Shown piece after piece: positions 11,701-23,700 of a DNA stretch of 64,000 bases. This stretch comes from Undaria pinnatifida (lineage: Eukaryota > Sar > Phaeophyceae > Laminariales > Alariaceae): positions 4,067,242 to 4,131,241 of the forward strand of contig JABAKD010000028.1 of NCBI GenBank assembly GCA_012845835.1. The letters are read 5' to 3'. The first letter of the stretch is position 1. Each line of letters opens with the position of its first letter. The notes beneath the pieces were generated by a model. The model did not search any database. It saw only the letters and a program-made list of their open reading frames with translations, and was not told where the DNA came from. The translations under genes and the position numbers were made by a program.

Positions 11701-14700
11701 CTCGATTGCTTGTGTGTCATGCATGAGCTGCCTGCTTGTGTCATGTTGTCTTTTTTTTTTTTTTTTTTTTTTAGATCCTCCTGGGGATCCGGGTAAAAAA
11801 AGCTTAAGCTCCATACACTTTCGTTTGTGTACCAGTTTTCGTCCATCTGCAGAACGCAGACTTTGTGTCAACCTCTCTGTCATGTTGTCGTTGACATATT
11901 TTGGTGTGTTCAAAACGTTTTGTTTCTGGATTTGATACGTATCTGATACGTAGCGTATCGGTATGACATCGATCGAATACGTAACGGTAAAGTTGGGAGC
12001 AATACGACGAAGTACGACGACGTTGTTGCCGGAGAACTAGACCACTGAGACTGCTCGTCGTACTCGCATCCGATGTATCGAACGCTTGGACGATCTGAGA
12101 TTGCTAAGCGTGTATTGTATGTACAAACATTTTTTTCGCGTTCCTTGTGGATAAGGGTTTGATATTATCATGGTATGATATGCGGAGCCGGTCGCCCCGG
12201 TGGCGTATCAGGTTATCCTCGAGTCTGGCATAGGTCAGCTTCGTGAGTTCATCGAATCACCCCGAGTGCATACTCGTATAAATTCGTGGGGACTTCTTCT
12301 TGTGCACAAATGGACTTGCGGAAAGCGCGAGAGCCTATGCGCGATAAACTTTGGAGGCAAGAACCGGGGGGAAGAAGGGACGACACCTGTGCCCACGGCT
12401 TGTCCAGAAGCTGAAAAGTAGATGCGTGTGTGAGAAAATAATAATTAAAAAAAAATGCAGAATTCAATACCGGTACGTGACAGACTTAACCAGCCGCAAT
12501 TCCACCCCTTATCCTTTGGGCCGCTACCCATTATATTGATTAATGATGGCCTGGTACAGATGACCTGGCACAGCTGTATCATATCATAGGTACAATTGCC
12601 GGCGGCAACGATATTATCGATATTATCGGATATTTCTTGTACGTGTGTATGATAGGTGTGCGTGTTGTGTTCACGTTTTAAAGTCGTTTTTCTCCCCACT
12701 GCCCATCATCAATACTGGAACATCCTGACTCATCGTAGAAACAGCAGTGTGCCGGTTATACATGTAGACCATGCGGCAGTGCTCCTGGTCCTACGGTAGG
12801 GTCATTCAAAACCCTATGTGGTTGCTGGCTCCTATGTTGGTTGGATGGCGTCGTCTGCTGTGCTGCTAGTGTCCGGCTGGCGGCTGTGCTTGTTTTTCAT
12901 TTTTGTCGTGCCGTCCTGTTCTTTCTGTCCTTTATTTTGCCAGTCGCTTTTTCTTTCTTGTCTTTCGTCTTCTTTTCTTTTCTTTTTCCTTTTCACTGCA
13001 AGTATTCTGGTGTGCAGGCCCGCATATTTTTTCATTTTTTTTCATTTGCCCGCGTGCTCGTTGCGGTTGGCCTTGCATTTCATCATGGCCAAATCACCTT
13101 GCTGCTGTATTTGCAATTTGTACTCTGTCTCGTAGTATGTGAACACATAGCTTGTCTCTCCGTGAGGCATCAGCACGGACACATGATCAGGCATATGAAA
13201 CAGAGTAAACAAAACCAAGTAATCGCAGAAGAACGAAACTAAGATGTCAGCGTACCCGAGGCGTACCGGGTACGAACAACACACTGCTGTGTCACATTGT
13301 CACATTGTCACGTCATAGGGATTGGCGGCGCCCCCGACGGAGTGACATGTCGTCCAGTCCCCGCTATTGTCGAGGTCGTGAGTTGATGTCTCACCGACTG
13401 GATACTCGTGCTCGTATATGGCGGGTCGCCCGGGTGGCGTATCAGGTTATCCCCGAGCCAGGTATAGGTCAGTTTCGGGAGTTCGAGCCCCGCTGAGTGC
13501 ATACTCGTATAAATTCGTGGGGAGTTTTTCTTGTGCACAGATTGACTTGCGGAAAGCGCGAGAGCGTGAGTTAGCAACACTTGATGAAAAAACTACGAGC
13601 AGTGGGATTGCTGAACCCTATGCGCGATAAAAATTGAAGGCAAGGACCGGGGGGAAGAAGGGACAACACCTGTGACCACGGTTTGTCCAGAAGCTGGAAA
13701 ATAGGTGTGTGCGAACATATACGGGCTTTTTCCTACGTGAATGTTCACGAACGGAAAGCACGAGAGCGTGAGTTAGCAAAATTCGATGAAAATCGACGAG
13801 CATAAAAAGCTGAAAAGGGGGAAAATGCTGAATCCTATGATATGCGCGATAAGAATGAAGGCATGTGCCGGGGGGGGAGGGGGGGAGACACCTGTGACGA
13901 CGACTTGTTGTCCAGAAGGTATGGCTGAGGGTAAAATGCCTCCTAAGAGCTGAGCTGGAGAGTAAAAGCGATGATTACTAAAATATACATACATATATTT
14001 TTGTTTATTCTCTGGCGGATGGGGAAAGATAAAGCTTGAGTTCACCACACTTCTACGTATGGTGTGTCTATTTATCTCAATTGTGCGGTATTCGCAATCC
14101 AGCGCTAGCTGCCTTATCCTTCAGTTCCCGTCGTGACGACTACGCGAGCTGTCCCTACCGGCAATCACCATTGCTACCCCAGCAGCGCAAGCTGCCGTCG
14201 TTGTACACGGATGCTTGAGTATGTCGACCCGACTTGATCTCTGGGGATCAGGTGCAGTGGAGATAGCCACCCGGAAAGTCATCCCTCCGGATAGTTTGGG
14301 ACTTGCCCAAGGTCACCCAGAGTCCATCCCGATTATTCATCCTATTTGTGGTCACAGACTGCGAAACAGAGAAACCGAACGCATTTTTGTTGCAAATGAC
14401 GGGGTGAGAGCAATTTACAACGTCAGCGTACCCGGTACGAATAACACAGCCAAAAACAACTCAAGAAAAAAAAGTACAGCACAGCAGCAGTCAGTGTGGT
14501 ATTAGAGTAAAATAAAACAAAACGTAAGCATAGAGACGGAAGGACTCCTGGAATAAGACGTAAACAGATACAAACAGACAAAAAAAATGTAGAAAGACGC
14601 AATGGGACAAGACGAAACAGATGAGGCCTCTCTGGTGGATGTCCTTTCTTCCATGTGCCGCCTAGGCTTTGGACGACTGTGTGTGGTGCGTGATCATCAT

Positions 14701-17700
14701 ATCAACGGGAAGGAAGAAAAAGAAAGGTAGACAGAGAAACGATATAATACATGAATACCTGGCATATCTCGTTTTTTTTTGTGAGCTTGAGATATTTTGC
14801 ATGAAGGCATACCATAATACATCTATGCCGTAGTGCGGGGGGGTAGAAGTGCCTGCTGTGACCCCAGGAGCCGAGTTAACATCGGGGGGAGCTCGGGAAT
14901 TGGCGCGAAGACAATGAACAATAGCATAGATGAAACAGAAAATACAATCTCCACCCAGTGTTTCCGAATATCTTCTTCTCTAGATCTATATCTCCATATG
15001 ATACGCAGCTCTGAAGTTTGCTTCTTCGAAGGTTCGCTCAACAAGTATACGCTACCAGCACGTATATGACATGATACCTATAGAGCCAGGAGCGTACAGC
15101 GGTACCTGGTATTCGTTGGTTTCTGGTTCCTCGTGCGCCTGCTGCGTGATGCAAGCTGCACGAGAACGGCACGGTCTTCGTGATATTTGGATACTTTATG
15201 GTTGTTGGGTCAAAAAGCTCATCATCTCGGATGGATCACGATCTAGATCATCTAGATCATGTAGATTACATAGATCATATAGATCATACATGTCATATAG
15301 ATCATATAGATCACGTACATACAGTAGATCCTGTGTCTGCCGTCATGAAATGTGTAGGATCTGTATATTATAAAAATTAAAATACACTCCAGCTGTGAGA
15401 TCGAAGATTTCGTCGAAACTCATTTTTGCAAGCTGTGTGTGATACTCCGATCGCGCATCTGTATATATACCAGGTAGAGTACGGATCCAACACAGGAAAC
15501 ATGTGCTAGATAGATCATACAGATCGTACGGCTTCCACCGGGTACAATGAGCTAGACCATACGCACCTTCCCTGAAAAAATATCTAGATCATCCGGTGGG
15601 GACAGATCATCTGTCCGTAAGGTGTAAAACTCCGGAAAACGCAATGCAGCCGTACCATATAGAATAAATATTACTTCGTATACAATCGTCTCTATACAAT
15701 GCATACATACCGATTAAACTTTTATCAACCGCATCAACATCCGATGGACGCTCGCCCGCGCATATATAAAATGTCCGCTTTCTGACACGGGCGCTGGCGC
15801 TCGTAACTACTCGTGACCTGCATGTTTTTTGCTCCGGGTAAGGGCTTCGCTTCCCCTTGAAGGGAGTGATAATGGACAATGGACACATGAACATGAACGC
15901 GCTGCTTGCGGGTGGTCGGTGATCGGTGATCGTTCCTAGGATTAGGGCTAGGGTTTGTGACAAGACACATGCTATGTACACGGTACACTGTGAAGGTACC
16001 GGTAAATTACCCTTTTGGTGCGGTAAGATGCGCCATTGTTTCATGTTCTGAGGCTTTTGTCTTGAGTTCACTTGTTTCTAGAGTAAGGTGGAATCGCAAC
16101 CCGATGACCCAACCCATGGTAACGAACGATATTCGTAACTGGAAACAGAAAAACTGACGAAATTCCGACGATTTGGGGTTAAGGAACCCCCTCATTCACG
16201 AAATTTTTTTTAGCCGAAATTTTTCACCTCTATCCTAGGCCGCCCCAACAGCAAGCACATGATGCATACCAACAGCGGACGATCGTCCTGAGGTTTCGGG
16301 GTGGGGCTAGTGACAGACTTTCTTGTGAATCTGGCGACATTGTTCTCGGGTGGTCGTCCTTAGGGGTGGGGTAGGGGCTGTAGGGGTGGTGGCAAGGCAC
16401 AATAATATGAACGCATTGATCGCGGGAGATGTTCCTTAGGGTTTGGGGTTTGTGGCAGACGCATGCACGTGGACACGTTACTCGCGGGTGATCGTTCGGG
16501 TGTTCCGCGGTTGGGGATGGGATTCGTGACGTACACATGTATATTGACAGTATTGGCGGGTAATCATCCTTAAGAGTTGCGACAGGCAGGGTTTAGGGTT
16601 AGAAGTGAGGAATGGTTAGTGACAAAGACATGGACATGGACACAGCAGTATTCGCGGGTGGTGGCCCTTAGGGATTAGAGTTGGGCTTCGCGACGCACAC
16701 ATGAACATGGACGCGTTAATAGCGGGTGGTCCGTGACGCACACATGAACATGGACGTGCTACATACAGTAGTCGCGGGTGATCGCCCCTGGGTTTGGGAT
16801 TGGTGACAGACGCATGAAAATAAGCACACTACGCGCGGGCGATCGTCCTTACGGCTAGGGTTTAATGACGCGCGCATGAACATGGAACATGAACGCAGCA
16901 GTGTTCGCGGGTGATTGTCCGTAGGGCTTGGGTTTGTGAGCCGACGCGTTAATGTGAAACACGTGAGGCGCGGGTGATCGTGCTTAGGGCTAGGGTTAGT
17001 GACCACATGAGACGCGTGCTACGATGTAGAGGCAGCACTTTTTGGCGAATTTTGTGTTTTGAATGACAGGGCTTCTTAACTCTCCTTATCCCATGTTAAC
17101 CCGTCTTGACCCAATTTCGTCGGAATGCCTTTCCTCTTTATTTGCGATTTTTTTTTTTAATACTTTTTTTTTATTCCTGTTAATAGGCCACCGGTCTGGT
17201 CATCTTCGGGCTACACTTTTCAGTCTACTTAAACCAACACGTTTTTGCCTCAGAGGGTATTATACTGGTATTATACTGGTATTATCCCGGTATCATATTG
17301 GTATTATACCGGTATTATACTGGTATTAGACAAGCTGGGCCGGCCAAGAAACCCATAATCCGTCAGTCGGGCATATCTTTTGAACGATAGTGACCCACTG
17401 CAAACTGAGCATATCCTCGTAATCAGCTAGATGCGGTGGTCATTTTAAGCCCTCCAGCTTGAGAATCTGCGAAGTTGGCGCCGAAAAAAGTGTTTGCCAC
17501 TCACGTTTCCTAGTTTGAGCATTTTTTTTCATGATCTGTTTGTGTTGCTTTTTCTAAAATTGCTCGAAATACAAAGTAGATGGAATTGGCTTAATTTTTC
17601 TGGGCATGTACATCTTGGGACGAGGAGTAGGGACATATGCTTTTCATTTCATGGGTCACTTTCGTTCGAAAGTTATGGATGAATCCCTGAAGTATATGTA

Positions 17701-20700
17701 AATTTGTATGCAGAGGCACTTCGGTGGAAACTTGGCCACGCACCTCTCAATTTTTGAAGTTAGACCTACTATTATGGAAAAATTTTTAGCGATTATTTCT
17801 GGCGATTATTTTTGTAGTTTTGAGGCTCCAGAAATAACTGCATCAGAAATAAGCGGCGTCCATTATGGCTTCTGATTTTTGGAAAGTGGTTTTATTTTGA
17901 ATTGGTAGGTCTTGTTTTGCCGTTTGCCTTTATTTTTGAAATCTGGCACGTACACTGTCGCCGGCGACGTTAGGTCATTACCGCCTCTGCTGCGGTCTCT
18001 TCTGCTGCGCTGCTGCTGTGGTGCTGGTGTGGTGTGCCTGTGGTGGTTTCGATGGTGGTGCTGCTGCTGCTGTCGCGTTTGTGTGAGGATGAAGCTCTGT
18101 CTCGCACACAACAAGCGCAGTATGCTGTCGTAGGTGTGTTTGTGATTCTTTGTTATGGGTGATGCGTGACGTGTACAGCAGACAAGTATCATACCAGGTA
18201 CAGTATCGGCAGTGGTGACATGTGATACTTGGTACGAGGTAGTATCCAAAAGTCAAATAATCCCAGTTTTGAGAGGTTGGAAGAGCTGTTATTTCTGGGC
18301 TCAGAAATCACCAGATCCGCTGATTTCTGGCCTCGATTATTTCTGAACCCAGAAATAACGATGATTTCTGGTCCCATAGTGGAAGGTTTTTATTTTTGGC
18401 GTCGGAGATCCCGGTTAAAGAGAGAAATAATCGATAAAAATATTCGCCATAATAGTAGGTCTTAGGACTTGAAATTTTGACACGTGATTTGGACCGAGCC
18501 CACCAAAACAGTACTTGGCGAGCTCAAAAAAAAAAAAAAAAACTGCCGACATACGGCCAGCTAAACGTTTTCCATAATCATGAAATGGACGAAAAGTCAA
18601 CGGATTTTCATTTTTTGTCTTGAGCTCGCCAAGTAGTGTCTCGGCGAGCCTGTTCTGAATCGCGTGTCAAAATTTCAGGTCCGAACTCGAAAAACTGAGC
18701 GGAGCACAGCGATATTTGTCTATTTTGAGCGTCTTGGCCGGCCCAGCTTGTAGTATAGGGTATTGTTGTTGTTCTCACATTGACTCGCCTAATCAGGTCC
18801 GTGGTCACAGGACAGGCTCCAGTCACTCTGGAGCTGAGGAATACCCCCAGGGAAGAACCCAAACAATAGAGCCCTCAAATGAGGAGGGGTATTACAAAAA
18901 GAAATGGTTGGTGCACCTTCACCGTAGCATGCATGTGTCATCAACGGTTACGGCTACGGTTACGGTTACCGTTACGGTAACGGTTACCGTTACGGTTACC
19001 GTTACGGTTACGGTTATGGTTACGGTTATGGTTACGGTTATGGTTACGGTTACGGCTACGGTTACGATTACGATAATGGTTACGGTTACGGTTACGGTTA
19101 TGGTTACGGTTACGGTTACAGCTACGGTTACGGTTACGGTTACGGTTACGGTTACGGTTACGGTTTGCGACGCACACATGGACATGACCACATTAATATC
19201 AACATCTTTTATTCGCGGGTGGTTTGGGTTGGTGACGGACGCATTAGTTCGCGCACATTAATCGCGGGGGGTCGTGCTTAGGGCTGGGGTTAGGCTTACT
19301 TGGCGGTTTCGTATGTATATAGTATCATCCAGATTTTATCTGCTGCTGTATTAATGATGATACAACTGCTGTAGATAATATATGCCCTACTTCTGTGTTA
19401 ATAATGTGTCAAGACTGCTTCTACGATACTTCCCCCCCCAAACCGGTGATTATCTTTAACCAACGTTTCATGGCTGCTCGGCTCGAGGAAGGATGCTCTG
19501 AAAAAACTATCTTCATTTATTTTCTTGTTTGCAAAGGAAGGATTATCGAACGATGACGTCGGCATGGCAAGGGTCGCCGTGTTTCAGGAGATACGGCCGG
19601 GAGTTGGTTTTGAAACCGGCGATTACGTTAAAGAAAAGTTGGGGGGGCTACCATAGAACGACTCTTAATTGATGAGGAGTTATTGGCAATCTAGCATGAA
19701 CGTTTTCAGATATTTTACTACTGCTGTAGTAATGTTGATACTATTAAATATGTAATATATGCCCTATTGCTGTGTTAATGATGTGATATTTTTTTAGTCT
19801 TTGGGACATGTTTAATGCTGCTGCGTTGATGTTAATGTTACACATGTGTGCTACTGCTGTCGTAGTGTTAATGAAGTGTTACTCAATGATATCATAGGTT
19901 ATAATGTAACGTTCGTTGTTGTTTTTGTTGTTCTTGTTGGATATGCAAACTATTGTTGTGTTACCATTCTGTTGCACTTGGTGATGCATGATTGGAATTC
20001 TATTGCATTTTGTTCCCTTATTCCATTATTACCGTTTGTGAGTAGGGCAGAATCATCATTTAACTTGTTAAATATCTATAGAGTACATACCACACCACCG
20101 TAAAACCGAGATTGGTGATGATGATAATAAACGATAGTGAACGATGCCTTGCTATGTATTCGACTAGATTGTTAATTGTCGTTCAATGCGCATACTATGG
20201 GCATACTGTCCGTCATTAAAACGAAGTACCAGGTATTAATTAGGTTTCGGCTCATGAAAACTTTACTGAAAACAGCCGACCGGTGTGTTATGCAGCTTGC
20301 AAATATGAGTATCGACCCTAAATTTGTCGAACTCACAGCTGACGCTGTTAGAATAATTTTGTACAATAGTGAGAGTCTACTACCGCTTAGTCGCTGGTGG
20401 CTTTAGTGGCAGATGCGTCAACATGAACGCTTTTAATTGCGGGTGGATATGCTTAGGTCCCACTTTTCACCCCGTGACCCGCCCCGACAACCCGGACATT
20501 GATTGTGTATGTCTGCAGGTGGTTCGCGACCGGGCCGAAGCGAGGGCGGAAGGAAAGAGCGCCGCGGGCGGTGCGCGATATGCAGATGGAGCGTTTCCGC
20601 GGGACGGGAGCACCGCGACGGTGTTGCTTCTCGTCGGGAACACGCTGTTCGCTGCTAACTGTGGAGATTCCGCAGGTGGGGTTAGGGCTGGTGGTTGGGG

Positions 20701-23700
20701 TTAAAATGGTCGGGGTTGGGGCTAGGGTTGGAGTTGGGGTTGAGGCTGGTGTTGGTGTTGTCGGGGCTGGAGTTGTTGGGGTTGCGGTTGGAGTTGTTGT
20801 GGTTGGGGTTGTTGCGGTTGGGGTTGTTGCGGTTGGAGTTGTTGCGGTTGGAGCTGTTGGGGTTTTAGTTGTTGGAGCTGTTGGGGCTGGGGTTGTTGGG
20901 GTTGCGGTTGGAGTTGGTGGTTGGGGTTGGAGCTGTTGGGGTTGGTGTTGCGGTTGGGGTTGGAGCTGTTGGGGTTGGAGCTGTTGGGGTTGGTGTTGGG
21001 GTTGGAGCTGTTGGGGCTGGGGTTGTGGGGGTTGAAGCTGTTGGGGTTGGAGTTGAAGCTGAGGACAATAGCCTTTGCTGCGTTTAAAGGTCGGGTTTGG
21101 GGTTAGGGTTGGGCCGAGAACGATAACTACTGCTGCTGCTGCTGTTTGGTCGACGTCGCGACTGGTGAAGCTTGGCGATGTTGGCGTCGCGCGTCGTCTA
21201 GAAAAAACACGTGCCGTGTGGCTGCAACCTACCCCCTCCGACGCACAGCGGCCTCCGACGCGCTGCGGCACTATGAATGTATCCAAGGTTAACCGCTTTC
21301 CTTCGAAGTAGAACTGTACAGGCACCCTCGTTTTTTGGGGACAACCCTATCATACCGCATCCGTTCTTTGGAATTGGCGATTTGTTTGCGTAGTACCAGG
21401 TAGAGCATAAACATTAAAGACACAATAGAATGGCGTCAACCAACAGCTGAGCTCAACTTTTTACTTTTCCGCGGTGAGATCGCAGGTCGTTAGCGTGGGG
21501 CGTGTTCACGTATGATATCGCTTTCGCGATTGACGAGTCGCGGTTATTCACGGTGCCTTTTTAGTCTGCCTGATTTTTGGTCCCAATTAGTTGTTGATGT
21601 CGTGCGAGACTAAAAAGCTCCACGGTTGATTATTCTTTCTTTTGGACAGAACATCCGCTCCTGTTTTGTGGTTTCGCGCAAGTCTCCCGTACACACGTGT
21701 CAGGTTCTCCCGTACGCAGGTGACGTGCGTGTTTTTTTGTTTTGTTTTTTTTTTTGCACGTCCGACCTTTATTACCAGGTAGATGCTAGATTTTGGAACT
21801 GACTGTTGGCTGTCATCCTGGTATTTTAAGGGAAATGAAAAATACACTCCATTCAGCTGTGAGATCGAAAATTTGATCAAAAACTCGTGTATGCAAGCTG
21901 CTTGTGATTCTTCGATCGCGCGTGTTATTGGTTTGTATACCCTCGTCAAGGATACAGGTCTGCGACTGCGTAGCGTGCGGTATCTACCCCAAACCGAGGT
22001 TCAGGAGGTTTACTTTTCCTGCCTGCCTGGAGACTCCTTGTGCTTTTGTTTTTGTGTGGGCTAGATTATTTATGGCAATGACCCAATGTGAGACGAGAAG
22101 CATACTTCGAAGTATTGAGCTATACGAGGTGGTACATACACCATGCAACAGACGTGCAATACGAGAACAAGTGTCGACGGAACGTCCTTTTTTTTCTGGT
22201 GATGGCCCGTTAGTATTGACACGGCGGTTCAAATGTGCGCATAGCAAAAAATACTTGACGATTTCGCCTTGGATTGGGCAATTTGGCTTTTTGCTGACGA
22301 CACAGTAGTGCAAATGGCAAAAGAAACACAGTTTGGCAAGGCTTTGCGTTCGATGTTTTGCTAAAAAAACTGCTAACTGAAAGTGAACATAGCAATTGCC
22401 ATAAACGTGTCAGTAAAAGGCTTGTATTAAGTGGAGGAATACCGGTATTTGTATTATACCCTTGAACCATTTGGCAAGCATATGCGGGAATTTTACGAAA
22501 AAAAAAACGCTTGAACTTGACAAAATGACAAATTATTTGCCATCAAGTGTTTGCATGGAATATGTGTCGTTGATATTTGACAAGTATTAAGAAGAACATT
22601 CGCTGTTCGCTGTTATGACAGACCCCCTCGCTCGCCTCTTTTTTTATTGTCCACCGGCTGTCATCCGTTATATCTACGTTTCTTGTTCGTTACCAGGTGT
22701 GACATTTACGAGGTTTTTATCAAATTATTCCAACAGCGTCAGCCGTGAGCTCGACATATTTAGGGTCGATACTCAACTTTGCAAGCTGCGTAATACATCG
22801 GTCGTCCGTTTTTCAGTAAGTTTTCATGACAACCTAATTATGATATACGGAGTATATAACAGGTATGACATTAAAAATTGTATTATCATATTTATCGTGC
22901 ATGACTAAGTGTTGGATTGGTAACACATGAATTGTCTGTATACCTAGGGAGACCGCGGTGGACGAAGGCAGGAAGGAGATGGCAGACAGGGTAGCAAGGT
23001 ACCAGGCCGACTAGTAGGTACATAGCACTTTTCGTCTTTTTCTGGGGTATTTTTTTCCCCTTTGTTCCCTCCTTGCGTGTCCAGGTTTTTGGCTCGTGTT
23101 CGGATTATCTTATTTTGGTTTTACTTTACTTTATTTTATTTCATTTTATTATGTTTCTTTTCCGAGCTTTGGCTCTCCTTTCCGGTTGGGTTGTTTCTTC
23201 GATTTCCCCTTCATTTTGTTTGTTTCATTTTTTTTTTTTTTTTTTATCGTTGTTTTTATTTGTTTTCTTATTTTGTTTTTGTTTTTTGTTTTTGTTTTTG
23301 TTTTTGTTTATTTCGTATTTCTCTCTTCCAATGTATTTCTGTTGCTGACGTATGTATGTTGTGCCTGTCGTACCCAGTACTAGGGCATGACATTGCGTTG
23401 TCGAATGCATTACGATGCATTATCTCTGTGTCGTGGCTTGTGACCACAGAGCTGATCTTTCTAGGGTGAAGAATCAGTACGGACACTGGGTGTGCTGGAT
23501 GTCGACGAGTAGAAGAACGGTTTAATGTGAAGAACACACACACACACATACCTACAAGTACTGCTGTAGTAGCAAGAACAACCATGACAACGAAGAACAT
23601 TACACCACATTAACTATGGATAGTACACATAAATATATTTAAAAAATGAAAGAATCATAGTACACTTCAGCTGTGAGATCAACCAAAAGGATTTTTGATC

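Larger units (their letters stand above)
11384..20518 (+). other. PP2C intron 3, repeat-filled
   Basis: A 9.1-kb GT-AG intron. It contains a MITE (11421-11593), three SINE copies or fragments (12187-13960), a reverse GTGTCCGTGCTGAT repeat (13040-13240), TAGATCA runs (15232-15335), a telomere-like satellite (15880-17010 and 19167-19300), a TIR element (17330-18751) and a TTACGG hexamer array (18946-19164). I see no further exon in it. Confidence 0.7.

Noticed and set aside
18716..19261. Long Thr-Val and Arg-Asn repeat frames on both strands
   Set aside because: Produced entirely by the TTACGG hexamer array; no flanking domain or start context.
20453..21325. 290-codon minus-strand frame, the longest in the window
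   Set aside because: It is the antisense of the GGGGTTGGAGCTGTT minisatellite plus PP2C exon 4; its Pro/Gln/Thr repeats follow the DNA repeat and it lies opposite a convincing exon.
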